Source: a virus
DNA length: 38,975 bases
Strand: one strand, 5' to 3'
IMG/VR virus record: IMGVR_UViG_3300032213_002626
Span: 1 to 38,975 of that record
The position numbers and the translations under genes are program-made. Shown in pieces: positions 5,550-11,640 of this stretch; position 1 is the first letter of the stretch; the number at the start of each line of letters is the position of its first letter. The notes under the pieces were generated by a model. It was given only the letters and a program-made list of their open reading frames with translations, was not told where the DNA came from and did not search any database.

Positions 5550-5795
5550 ATGGCAAAAGGAATATTAGAATTTGATTTAAATGACCAAGATGAAGTAATT
5601 GCTCATAAAAGAGCGGTTAAGTCTTTTGATATGGCTATGGCATTATGGGAAATTACCCATAATACTAAAAAGTCTTTAGAGTGGTCTTTAGAAGGTAAAG
5701 ATATTGATAAGTACGAAACTTTAGAGTTAGTGTTTGGAAAGATATACGAAATATTAGATGAACATAACATAAATACAGAAGAATTTATTAATTAA
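5550..5795 (+). CDS. Conserved small phage protein
   Basis: 81 residues. The opening MAKGILEFDLNDQDE, the central MALWEITHNTKKSLEW and the end VFGKIYEILDEHNINTEEF fit a widespread phage family that starts xATLEFNLPxD and has an ALWEID helix. No function is known to me. It sits 14 bases after tRNA-Cys and directly before tRNA-Trp, within the tRNA transcript. Confidence 0.75.
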   Translation: MAKGILEFDLNDQDEVIAHKRAVKSFDMAMALWEITHNTKKSLEWSLEGKDIDKYETLELVFGKIYEILDEHNINTEEFIN

Positions 5796-5801
5796 ATAAA
5801 C

Positions 5802-5874
5802 ACGTGCGTAGCTCAGATGGTAGAGCAGTAGTCTCCAAAACTATGTGTCAGAGGTTCGACCCCTTTCGTGCGTG
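5802..5874 (+). tRNA. tRNA-Trp (CCA)
   Basis: Acceptor ACGTGCG/CGTGCGT with two wobble pairs, anticodon loop CTCCAAA in stem GTAGT/ACTAT, discriminator G as expected for Trp. Confidence 0.92.
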
Positions 5875-6016
5875 CTAAAGGTTGATTGGGGAATGGTTAT
5901 GTCTATAGTTCGAGAGTGAATGCTGACTGACATAATCGGAGTTTGGAGGTATTCACCTAAGTAATGCCAATCATAAAAGGAGTCGTCCACGGAACCATCT
6001 TCTCCTTTCCTTATTT
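5875..6016 (+). other. Structured spacer with H-type pseudoknot potential
   Basis: An outer helix TGATTGG (5883-5889) with CCAATCA (5967-5973) encloses TTATGTC (5897-5903) with GACATAA (5929-5935), interleaved with GTGAAT (5916-5921) and ATTCAC (5951-5956). The pattern (outer clamp plus pseudoknot) parallels the spacer at 3668-3809. No coding frame is credible. Confidence 0.45.
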
Positions 6017-6098
6017 GGGAGTATCGCATAGCGGCAATTGCAGAAGACTGTAAATCTTCCCTCTTTCGAGTTCGTTGGTTCGAGTCCAGCTACTCCCA
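6017..6098 (+). tRNA. tRNA-Tyr (GUA)
   Basis: Type II tRNA. Perfect acceptor GGGAGTA/TACTCCC, anticodon stem GAAGA/TCTTC with loop CTGTAAA, long variable arm, T-loop TTCGAGT. Confidence 0.93.
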
Positions 6099-6105
6099 CA
6101 ATTTT

Positions 6106-6179
6106 GGACTTGTAGCTCATTCGGTTAGAGCGGCACACTCATAATGTGAAGGTAATAGGTTCGATTCCTATCTGGTCCA
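6106..6179 (+). tRNA. tRNA with CAU anticodon (Ile2 or Met)
   Basis: Acceptor GGACTTG/CTGGTCC, anticodon loop CTCATAA. Features of the anticodon arm resemble tRNA-Ile2 whose C34 is changed to lysidine, but an elongator Met cannot be excluded by eye. Confidence 0.85.
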
Positions 6180-6316
6180 CACGGTTTGGTTAGTCACCAA
6201 ATAGTATATCCAATACGATGGGAAATGGTTTGACAACCATATGGAAACGTACATTGACGTATAGGTAGAACGTCAGGGAATGTCATCCCGACCTCGTGAG
6301 GACGAAACGACAATCT
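6180..6316 (+). other. Spacer with several small hairpins
   Basis: Hairpins TTTGGT/ACCAAA (6185-6190, 6196-6201), ATGGTT/AACCAT (6225-6230, 6235-6240) and TGACGT/ACGTCA (6255-6260, 6270-6275) fill the spacer between the CAU tRNA and tRNA-Gln. No gene is seen. Confidence 0.35.
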
Positions 6317-6387
6317 TGTCCGATGGTGTAACGGTAACACTACAGTTTTTGGTACTGTCATTTCTGGTTCGAATCCAGGTCGGATAA
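6317..6387 (+). tRNA. tRNA-Gln (UUG)
   Basis: Acceptor TGTCCGA/TCGGATA, anticodon stem ACAGT/ACTGT with loop TTTTGGT, T-loop TTCGAAT. Confidence 0.93.
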
Positions 6388-6391
6388 CAAA

Positions 6392-6469
6392 ATGGAAAAA
6401 AATATGTGGTTATTATTATTATGGGTTATTTTGATGATTGTTGTAAAATGGGACAACGACCGTGACTAA
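6392..6469 (+). CDS. 25-residue membrane microprotein
   Basis: A frame of 25 codons between tRNA-Gln and tRNA-Arg: MEKNMWLLLLWVILMIVVKW, then DNDRD. One hydrophobic helix (residues 5-18) with an acidic tail suggests a single-pass membrane peptide. It fills the spacer almost exactly, starting five bases after one tRNA and ending two bases before the next. Expression is unproven. Confidence 0.5.
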   Translation: MEKNMWLLLLWVILMIVVKWDNDRD

Positions 6470-6470
6470 G

Positions 6471-6542
6471 GGTTTTATGGTGTAACGGATAGCACACAAA
6501 ACTACGGATTTTGGAGTTTAGGTTCGAATCCTAATAGAACCT
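6471..6542 (+). tRNA. tRNA-Arg (ACG)
   Basis: Acceptor GGTTTTA/TAGAACC, anticodon stem CAAAA/TTTTG with loop CTACGGA, T-loop TTCGAAT. It would need A34-to-inosine editing by the host enzyme to read CGU/CGC/CGA. Confidence 0.9.
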
Positions 6543-6548
6543 CTAAAC

Positions 6549-6622
6549 TGCGAGGTAGCTCATTCGGTGAGAGCGCAGGATTCATAACCCTGAGGTGGGC
6601 AGTTCAAATCTGCCTCTCGCAA
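6549..6622 (+). tRNA. tRNA with CAU anticodon (Met-type)
   Basis: Acceptor TGCGAGG/TCTCGCA with a weak U1-A72 pair, anticodon loop TTCATAA flanked by AGGA and CCCT. The weak first pair and G/C-rich anticodon stem partly recall initiator tRNA, but the three-G-C hallmark is incomplete; it may be elongator Met. Confidence 0.85.
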
Positions 6623-6627
6623 CATAT

Positions 6628-6699
6628 GGTGTTTGAAGCATTAAGGTGATGCACTAGTTTGTGGAGCTAGGAAAGACGGGTCGGTACCGTCCTTACACC
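6628..6699 (+). tRNA. Atypical tRNA-His (GUG)
   Basis: G-1 (6628) faces C73, the His identity pair. Acceptor GTGTTTG/CTTACAC has two U-U mismatches, the anticodon loop is TTGTGGA in stem CTAGT/GCTAG, and the T-stem is GACGG/CCGTC. Position 8 is A rather than U and the T-loop is GTCGGTA rather than TTCRANY, so the gene is degenerate or unusually modified. Confidence 0.7.
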
Positions 6700-6734
6700 C
6701 AAATGTTTTTTGTATATGTTGACTATTTATTGTT

Positions 6735-7184
6735 ATGGAAAAAGTAACATTAACAAAAGAACAACTATTCAAAGTGATGCATTTGAGTGAGCAGGAAGAT
6801 AAGTCTGAAACTAAAGGTAACTCAGGGTTTAAAAATATGGTATCAACATTATTGCATTCGCAAACTCAAGTTCATATCTTTCATTTGCAAACCAAATCAT
6901 ATTCAGAACATATCGCATTACAAGGATACTATGAAGGAATTGACGGATTAGTCGATGGTATTATTGAAGGTTATCAAGGTAAATACGACCTTGTTAAAAA
7001 TTATGATTCAGTAAAAACTGAGGACTATAAAAGTTCTGAACAAGTAATTAATTATTTTAAATCATTAGACTCCATGATTGAAAAAGCAAGAAAAGGAGTT
7101 AAAGAATCGTTTATTCAAAACCAAATCGATACGGTTCAAGAATTAATTTATTCAACAATATACAAATTAAGATTTTTAAAGTAG
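6735..7184 (+). CDS. Ferritin-like helical bundle protein (DUF5856-like)
   Basis: 149 residues. The conserved block MVSTLLHSQTQVHIFHLQTK, then SYSEHIALQGYYEGIDGLVD and GIIEGYQGKYDLV (about residues 35-90) matches a phage family with a His/Glu pattern like a ferritin or Dps four-helix bundle. A metal or oxidoreductase role is possible but unproven. The gene ends in a strong terminator that closes this tRNA transcription block. Confidence 0.65.
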   Translation: MEKVTLTKEQLFKVMHLSEQEDKSETKGNSGFKNMVSTLLHSQTQVHIFHLQTKSYSEHIALQGYYEGIDGLVDGIIEGYQGKYDLVKNYDSVKTEDYKSSEQVINYFKSLDSMIEKARKGVKESFIQNQIDTVQELIYSTIYKLRFLK

Positions 7185-7207
7185 TATATTTTTTAAATTT
7201 AATATTG

Positions 7208-7243
7208 AATCCCTCTGATTAAAAGTCAGAGGGATTTTTTTTG
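7208..7243 (+). terminator. Rho-independent terminator
   Basis: ATCCCTCTGA (7209-7218) pairs perfectly with TCAGAGGGAT (7226-7235), followed by a run of T. Confidence 0.92.
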
Positions 7244-7257
7244 TAACATAAAATTAG

Positions 7258-7265
7258 TATCTTTG
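7258..7265 (+). promoter_or_regulatory. TATCTTTG -7 element before tRNA-Ile
   Basis: An exact -7 element 12 bases before tRNA-Ile and directly after a terminator. The -33 region is T-rich without a clearly spaced TTTG. Confidence 0.55.
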
Positions 7266-7277
7266 TACTAACAACAA

Positions 7278-7351
7278 TGGAATATAGCTCAGTTGGTTAG
7301 AGCGTCATCCTGATACGGTGAATGTCGATGGTTCGAGTCCATCTATTCCAA
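7278..7351 (+). tRNA. tRNA-Ile (GAU)
   Basis: Perfect acceptor TGGAATA/TATTCCA, anticodon stem TCATC/GGTGA with loop CTGATAC, T-loop TTCGAGT. Confidence 0.93.
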
Positions 7352-7353
7352 CA

Positions 7354-7689
7354 ATGGAAACTGAAATTAAAAAGAAAACTGGCAATAGAGCCAAGTTTAA
7401 GAAAATTGTAAAAGAGTATAAAGATGCCACTACTTCAGAAATTTGGGAAGGAGTTAGGGATAATTTTACTTTTGGGTTTATTGGTGCGACTATTGTTGTG
7501 TTTATTGCAACAAGAGCGGATATTGCGGTATTATTAGGTTATCTAACATATTACTTTTTTATGGGTAAGATAGTTAACCGTCCCAAATATGTAACAGATT
7601 TGGGACGAATGATTGTGTTTCCAATACCATCAGCCTTAGGGGCATTTGCGGGATATAAATTGTCTTATTATCTTTTACAATTATTGTAA
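7354..7689 (+). CDS. Small membrane protein
   Basis: 111 residues from METEIKKKTGNRAKFKK; the frame extends back into tRNA-Ile, so the ATG two bases after the tRNA is chosen. A basic N-terminal segment precedes hydrophobic stretches near residues 37-72 (GFIGATIVVFIATRADIAVL, GYLTYYFFM) and 86-108 (IVFPIPSALGAFAGYKLSYY), consistent with three membrane helices. The function is not recognised. It lies between tRNA-Ile and tRNA-Ser in one transcript. Confidence 0.7.
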   Translation: METEIKKKTGNRAKFKKIVKEYKDATTSEIWEGVRDNFTFGFIGATIVVFIATRADIAVLLGYLTYYFFMGKIVNRPKYVTDLGRMIVFPIPSALGAFAGYKLSYYLLQLL

Positions 7690-7695
7690 AATATT

Positions 7696-7780
7696 GGAAA
7701 GTTGGCAGAGTGGTAATGCAGCGGTTTGCTAAACCGTACATCAATAAAATGATGCGAGAGTTCGAGTCTCTCACTTTCCG
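7696..7780 (+). tRNA. tRNA-Ser (GCU)
   Basis: Type II tRNA. Perfect acceptor GGAAAGT/ACTTTCC, anticodon stem GCGGT/ACCGT with loop TTGCTAA, variable arm, T-loop TTCGAGT, discriminator G as expected for Ser. Confidence 0.94.
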
Positions 7781-7826
7781 CAGAAAAAAATATTTGAAAA
7801 GTTGACAAAATGGAATAGTTCTCATA

Positions 7827-7834
7827 TATTTATA
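7827..7834 (+). promoter_or_regulatory. TATTTATA late-type box
   Basis: TATTTATA 38 bases before the lipoprotein ATG, with an A-rich leader between. Confidence 0.45.
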
Positions 7835-7872
7835 GTCTATTAATTAATAAACAAAAACAAAAAAAAACAAGT

Positions 7873-8052
7873 ATGAAAAAAGTATTAGCAATTTTTGCAA
7901 TCGTAGCATTGGCCTCTTGTGGTAACGAAAAATCAACTGAAGTTAAATCTGACTCAACTGCGGTAGCGGTAGATTCAGTAAAAGTAGATTCAGCAGCGGT
8001 ATCTGTAGATTCTGCAAAGGCTGAAGCACCTAAGGCAGTAGAAGTAAAATAA
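7873..8052 (+). CDS. Small lipoprotein
   Basis: 59 residues. MKKVLAIFAIVALASCGNEK gives a signal peptide with lipobox L-A-S-C at Cys16. The mature part is low-complexity (VDSVKVDSAAVSVDSAKAEA, then Pro/Lys/Glu). The composition is typical of small Bacteroidota lipoproteins, so the gene probably came from a host. It should be exported and anchored in a membrane, where it could act in superinfection immunity or envelope modification; neither role is shown. It has its own box upstream and a strong terminator. Confidence 0.85.
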   Translation: MKKVLAIFAIVALASCGNEKSTEVKSDSTAVAVDSVKVDSAAVSVDSAKAEAPKAVEVK

Positions 8053-8071
8053 TTATATTTCTATTAAAAAA

Positions 8072-8101
8072 AGAAAACCCATCATATGATGGGTTTTTTT
8101 A
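8072..8101. terminator. Bidirectional terminator
   Basis: Perfect palindrome AAAACCCATCAT/ATGATGGGTTTT (8074-8097) with T runs on both strands. It separates the lipoprotein from the convergent M23 gene. Confidence 0.9.
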
Positions 8102-9406
8102 TTATAATAACTTTTTAATTCTTTCTATATTCTCGTTAACTTTTTTACTTTTAAATGGACTTTTAATTAAATCTAATAACCATGGGTCAACAGGTTTTTC
8201 GTCTGCGACTCCCCCCCATCTTTTTTGTGTCCTCTCTCCTGTTTTTTCATCATATTTGTCACCAAATATTTTATCTAAAATTTTTCCAGGAACACCTGCG
8301 GCTATAGCAGTTAATGGGTCAGTATAATATTTGTTTGTATCATCTTTTTTATTAACTTTTTCTTTATCATCTTTTTTCTTTTCAGTGTATTTGTCAACTC
8401 CTTCAGAACCGATAGGAATTCTTCCCCATGAACTGTCATACATAGTTACTTCAACATCAGAATCAGTATTACCTAATGTATCTCCAACCGAAATAGATTG
8501 TCCGTCTCTAACTTTAGGTGAACTTATTCCACAAAATTGCATGTAAATTTTTTGATTATCTGTGTTTAATATTGTAATTTGATTTACACAACTGGATGAA
8601 TATCTTTTATTATAGACAACACCTGATATTGGACTTTTAATTTTTGGGTTAGAATCTTTTGGAATTATAATTCTACCATATCTATTACTTATATCTTTAC
8701 CGAAATTTCTTTGTTCTTGTATGCTTTCCTTTTGACCTGTTAATCCTTTTGCTACGTTTGTTAAAAAATCGTCTTTTTCAACACCTGAGGCATTAAACGG
8801 ATTTAAACTTTTTGGTGTCGTTGAAGTTTTTGTTGCATCAGAATATGCCTTGTCACTACTACCACTTGTTACGGTCGTACCACTAATACTTTGACCATTA
8901 GCGCATTTTAATGTTCCATTATCATTTAAAAATTGCCTTACATTTCCTGTCTCAACTCCAATATGTAAATGGTCATAGTCGCTACCTGGGAAATCCATAA
9001 CGTACCCTAAAAATTGCCCGCACGTTATCTTATCTCCTTGTTTAACTGATACGTCTTTTAAATGGGTATAAAAAACATCTGGAAGATTGTCATCACTATC
9101 AACTGTAAACCCAACACCAAATAAAGTTTTCCCATCTTTAGATATTGGTGTTGGCCCATAATCTGAGTATGTTTTAAGAGTTCCTCCAATAACAGCATAT
9201 ACAGGAGTACCAATTGACGCTTTAATATCCCACGCATTAGCGCTTTGCCATCCTGATTGACCTGCATGGGCTCCATCCACAGGAATACTAACACTATCAC
9301 CACCAAATAATTCACTACTTGCCGTAGAAACCTCATTAATTGACTTGGTATTTAAAATAGATTCATATAATGATAAGATATCTAATATTTCTTTTTCTTT
9401 ACTCAT
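8102..9406 (-). CDS. M23-family peptidase with a degenerate second LytM-like domain
   Basis: 434 residues. Residues 40-155 form an M23 (lysostaphin/LytM) domain: HAGQSGWQSANAWDIKA (His47, Asp60), G-T-P-V-Y-A-V-I-G-G, V-F-Y-T-H-L (His115), a G-D-K-I-T-C-G-Q-x-L-G turn, and H-L-H at 146-148. It should cut peptidoglycan peptides, probably as a tail lysin. Around residues 240-335 a second beta domain (SPISGVVYN, VRDGQSISVGDTLGNTDSDV) has the LytM outline without the zinc ligands. The N-terminus (MSKEKEILDILSLYE) ends in L-Y-E. The ATG follows a TATTTATT box by three bases. Confidence 0.8.
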   Translation of the reverse strand: MSKEKEILDILSLYESILNTKSINEVSTASSELFGGDSVSIPVDGAHAGQSGWQSANAWDIKASIGTPVYAVIGGTLKTYSDYGPTPISKDGKTLFGVGFTVDSDDNLPDVFYTHLKDVSVKQGDKITCGQFLGYVMDFPGSDYDHLHIGVETGNVRQFLNDNGTLKCANGQSISGTTVTSGSSDKAYSDATKTSTTPKSLNPFNASGVEKDDFLTNVAKGLTGQKESIQEQRNFGKDISNRYGRIIIPKDSNPKIKSPISGVVYNKRYSSSCVNQITILNTDNQKIYMQFCGISSPKVRDGQSISVGDTLGNTDSDVEVTMYDSSWGRIPIGSEGVDKYTEKKKDDKEKVNKKDDTNKYYTDPLTAIAAGVPGKILDKIFGDKYDEKTGERTQKRWGGVADEKPVDPWLLDLIKSPFKSKKVNENIERIKKLL

Positions 9407-9409
9407 ATC

Positions 9410-9417
9410 AATAAATA
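9410..9417 (-). promoter_or_regulatory. TATTTATT late-type box
   Basis: Three bases before the ATG of the M23 gene, and directly downstream of the terminator of the preceding gene. Confidence 0.55.
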
Positions 9418-9429
9418 CTCAAATTAAAT

Positions 9430-9455
9430 AAAAAAAGACCAACTATTAGTTGGCC
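9430..9455 (-). terminator. Rho-independent terminator overlapping a stop codon
   Basis: On the minus strand CCAACTA/TAGTTGG is followed by seven T. The hairpin contains the stop codon of the DUF2061 gene (9446-9448). Confidence 0.8.
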
Positions 9456-9766
9456 TTCTTTGTATAGGTAAGTCTTTTGATTTTTGGTTTTTCAGTTTCT
9501 TCTATAATAGGCTCCGATTTAACCACTTTTGGTTTCTTGGTTGGTTTATCACCAACTAAACCATATTTCATATATTTATACCAAAATCTTTCATGTAGAT
9601 AATATAGTGATGGCTTAAGAATTAATTCAGCAACTCCAAAGGCCGCTCCAAATTTTATACTTCCTGTCGCCCACCACATAATTAGAAAACCAACTGCGGT
9701 ACTGATTATTCTGTAACTAACTGTTTTTGCCAAGTGTCTTTTGGCAGATACTTTAATTTGATTCAT
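9446..9766 (-). CDS. DUF2061-like membrane protein
   Basis: 106 residues from MNQIKVSAKRHLAKTVSYRI; an upstream ATG at 9793 would lengthen it by nine residues and overlap the previous gene more. K-R-x-L-A-K-T-x-S-Y-R-I, then GFLIMWWATGSIKFGAAFGV and KPSLYYLHERFWYK fit the DUF2061 family of two-helix membrane proteins. The tail is Lys/Pro-rich. It overlaps the HAD gene by 14 bases and ends in its own terminator. The role is unknown. Confidence 0.8.
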   Translation of the reverse strand: MNQIKVSAKRHLAKTVSYRIISTAVGFLIMWWATGSIKFGAAFGVAELILKPSLYYLHERFWYKYMKYGLVGDKPTKKPKVVKSEPIIEETEKPKIKRLTYTKKAN

Positions 9767-10148
9767 AAGGACTAATATAAGATGGGATTTCAATATCTTT
9801 TAATCCTCCATCTCTTTCTAAGTTTATACCAATTGCTCTTGGTAGTTCTGGATTTTCAGGGTCAACGTCATTTAAGATTACTCTTGTACCTCTTCCCATT
9901 TCCATAATTAATTGGCTATATCTAACACCAATGGTGTCAAGCTCTTGTTTAGTAAATAGTCTATAACTTTCAGGACGAGCCGTTGTAATCACAACAACTG
10001 ACCCAGCATCGTGATGACTATTCACGTAATCAATAACATCTTGAATTGGTATTATTGTTGATTCTTGAAGTTCACTAAACTTTCTATACTTAACTAAAGT
10101 ACCATCAATGTCCACAAATAACGTTGGGTTCTTAATTACTTTGTTCAT
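9753..10148 (-). CDS. HAD-superfamily phosphatase-like protein
   Basis: 131 residues. Motif I is F-V-D-I-D-G-T-L (Asp13, Asp15), motif II is V-I-T-T-A-R-P (Thr55/56), and the acidic motif IV is ILNDVDPENP (Asp94). This small cap-less HAD layout suits a phosphatase acting on nucleotides, sugars or polynucleotide 3' ends. The substrate cannot be read from the sequence. It is one base from the PspC-like gene upstream and overlaps the DUF2061 gene downstream. Confidence 0.8.
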   Translation of the reverse strand: MNKVIKNPTLFVDIDGTLVKYRKFSELQESTIIPIQDVIDYVNSHHDAGSVVVITTARPESYRLFTKQELDTIGVRYSQLIMEMGRGTRVILNDVDPENPELPRAIGINLERDGGLKDIEIPSYISPYESN

Positions 10149-10149
10149 A

Positions 10150-10338
10150 TTAATATCTTGATTCTTTTGGAATTACAATCCAAAGTAAAAGGTATGTGAA
10201 AATTGCAGGAAGAGGGGAAAAAATACCAACTAAAAAAAGAACACGAAATATAGTTTCGTCAATATCAAAATATTCTCCTAATCCTCCACAAACTCCGCCA
10301 AGTCTAGATTCTCTTTTTCTTAATAATTGTTTTTTCAT
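10150..10338 (-). CDS. PspC-domain membrane protein
   Basis: 62 residues. RLGGVCGGLGEYFDIDETIF, then RVLFLVG and TYLLLWIVIPKESRY match the PspC domain: a conserved G-G-V-C-x-G-L-A/G-x-Y-F-D-I-D start and one hydrophobic helix ending W-I-V-I-P. In bacteria PspC senses envelope stress and is linked to phage-shock responses. A phage copy could modulate host envelope stress or the proton motive force; that is inference. It is followed by the HAD gene with one base between. Confidence 0.88.
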   Translation of the reverse strand: MKKQLLRKRESRLGGVCGGLGEYFDIDETIFRVLFLVGIFSPLPAIFTYLLLWIVIPKESRY

Positions 10339-10344
10339 GATTTA

Positions 10345-10511
10345 AAAATAAAAAAGGTGGTCAGGGACTATTGGGGTACCCCCTGAGAGTGCACTTCCGT
10401 TCGTCGCTGCAGACAACTACAATAGTTTGACCACCATACGTTAAGGTCTTATGATTTACCTTGTCAAGTTCTACCTCGATTCAAATTCACATATACCTAA
10501 CGCCTTTAGTT
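10345..10511 (-). ncRNA. Candidate structured RNA of about 165 nt with own promoter
   Basis: On the minus strand a promoter (10518-10548) starts a transcript without a credible frame. The 5' half pairs CGTTAGG with CC(T)TAACG. The 3' half is a long helix: GGTGGTCA with TGACCACC and ACTATTG with CAATAGT, the two parts separated by a small asymmetric internal loop, capped by a GGGGTACCCC hairpin region. It ends in TTTTTTATTTTT, so the last helix also works as terminator. It could be a regulatory RNA. Confidence 0.6.
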
Positions 10512-10517
10512 CTGTTA

Positions 10518-10548
10518 CAAATGTAACAATTTTTTATTACTTATCAAA
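10518..10548 (-). promoter_or_regulatory. Bacteroidota-type promoter for the ncRNA
   Basis: On the minus strand TTTG (10545-10548), exactly 19 bases, TACATTTG (10518-10525). It overlaps the 3' end of the small gene upstream. Confidence 0.7.
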
Positions 10549-10725
10549 GTGTTTATTGTTTAACTCTTTGATAGAAATTTGATTGTGTTTCCACTCTTTC
10601 CAAACTTCAAAATCTTTTAGTTCTTCTAAAGCATCTTGATGAACTAAAACAAACCCTTCAGGAGCTACTCCATTAAATTTTCTAATAGGTCCTTCTTCTT
10701 TGATTATTTCTAAAATATCAATCAT
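10537..10725 (-). CDS. Small unknown protein
   Basis: 62 residues (MIDILEIIKEEGPIRKFNGV at the start), soluble and charged, with a hydrophilic helix near the end (ELKDFEVWKEWKHNQISIKE). Its ATG overlaps the 3' end of the membrane microprotein gene and its own 3' end contains the -33 element of the ncRNA promoter. No family recognised. Confidence 0.65.
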   Translation of the reverse strand: MIDILEIIKEEGPIRKFNGVAPEGFVLVHQDALEELKDFEVWKEWKHNQISIKELNNKHFDK

Positions 10726-10837
10726 TTCCGTTTAATTTTTTCGCTATCCAAAGGGCAGAACTAAAAATAACAATAATTATGAGTACTATTAACCCAAGTC
10801 CAATAATAAGATTAACTATTTGATTCAGTAGTGTCAT
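10718..10837 (-). CDS. 39-residue membrane microprotein
   Basis: A frame of 39 codons starting inside the end of the HAD/zinc gene (26-base overlap) and ending across the next start codon (8-base overlap). Residues 5-32 (NQIVNLIIGLGLIVLIIIVI, then FSSALWIA) form one long hydrophobic helix, followed by KKLNGND. The double overlap and the ideal transmembrane composition argue that it is a real small membrane protein. Confidence 0.6.
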   Translation of the reverse strand: MTLLNQIVNLIIGLGLIVLIIIVIFSSALWIAKKLNGND

Positions 10838-11543
10838 TAATTAAATATTTAACAATTTTTTCTTTTATTCCAGATTGTTTAATTCCTTCACTACTTTTTG
10901 GCGTTAATACAAAATTGGTTAATCCCCAATCCATCTCCATATCTCCCCAAGTTTCATGAGTCTGTGGGATACCCATATTCAAATCATCTACTGCAACCCA
11001 TTCTGTGACCTCTGGATGGTCTCTAAGGTATTGAAGTATCTCTAATGACCTTGTTTGTTCTGAGTCCCATTGGCGAGACCATATGAAGTTTTCAGGTACA
11101 TCACATTCTCCTAATTTTTTTGTAAACCCAATAGGTTTCTTTGAGATTCCTTGAAACAGGTAATATTCACCTAATTCTTCTAAGTTTGCATGAAATCTCC
11201 AATCTGAAGATACAACAATCTCAGCTCCTGTTTCTTCTAATATTTCATTTAAGACTTTAATTGCTTTTTGGTCAAAATCATCAAATCTAACCTCAACAGG
11301 ACCCTCACTCATTAATTTACTTGTCTCAGGATTTGCTGAGCGATATTTAGCCCATTTCTTAGAACGCCCACCCCAATTATTGAATAAACAAATTACTCCG
11401 TCATTATCTAAAAATATTACTTTCATTTCTTTTAGTTTTTTTATTGTTTGGAATGAATTAAATCTTTCTTTATCTGTTAATTCTTGGCATTGCCAACACC
11501 ATTCAAAACTATTACTATCGATATGTCTATCGCATTTCGCCAT
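10812..11543 (-). CDS. HAD-fold protein with N-terminal zinc motif
   Basis: 243 residues. Cys4, His7, Cys16 and Cys19 (CDRH, CWQC) look like a small zinc knuckle. The HAD core follows: VIFLDNDGVICL (Asp46, Asp48), IVVSSDWR (residues 109-116) and WVAVDDLNMG (Asp186/187). This resembles the HAD domain seen in some RNA-repair proteins ('Swiss Army knife' type), so a phosphatase acting on nucleic-acid ends is possible. Its promoter is probably the TATCTTTG element at 11573-11580. Confidence 0.7.
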   Translation of the reverse strand: MAKCDRHIDSNSFEWCWQCQELTDKERFNSFQTIKKLKEMKVIFLDNDGVICLFNNWGGRSKKWAKYRSANPETSKLMSEGPVEVRFDDFDQKAIKVLNEILEETGAEIVVSSDWRFHANLEELGEYYLFQGISKKPIGFTKKLGECDVPENFIWSRQWDSEQTRSLEILQYLRDHPEVTEWVAVDDLNMGIPQTHETWGDMEMDWGLTNFVLTPKSSEGIKQSGIKEKIVKYLINDTTESNS

Positions 11544-11572
11544 CTTTTATTTATTATTAAATTTTCGTAAAA

Positions 11573-11580
11573 CAAAGATA
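11573..11580 (-). promoter_or_regulatory. TATCTTTG -7 element
   Basis: TATCTTTG on the minus strand, 29 bases before the ATG of the HAD/zinc gene. The -33 match is weak. Confidence 0.45.
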
Positions 11581-11640
11581 CGATATTTATTTAGAAAAAC
11601 ACGTCTACGGGCATAAAAATTAAACACCCTACTATGGAAG

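Noticed and set aside
6281-6310. CCTCGTGAGGACGAAAC resembles the stem II and GAAA part of a hammerhead ribozyme
   Set aside because: The required CUGANGA segment is missing on the 5' side, and no stem I/III arrangement with a cleavage triplet can be drawn.
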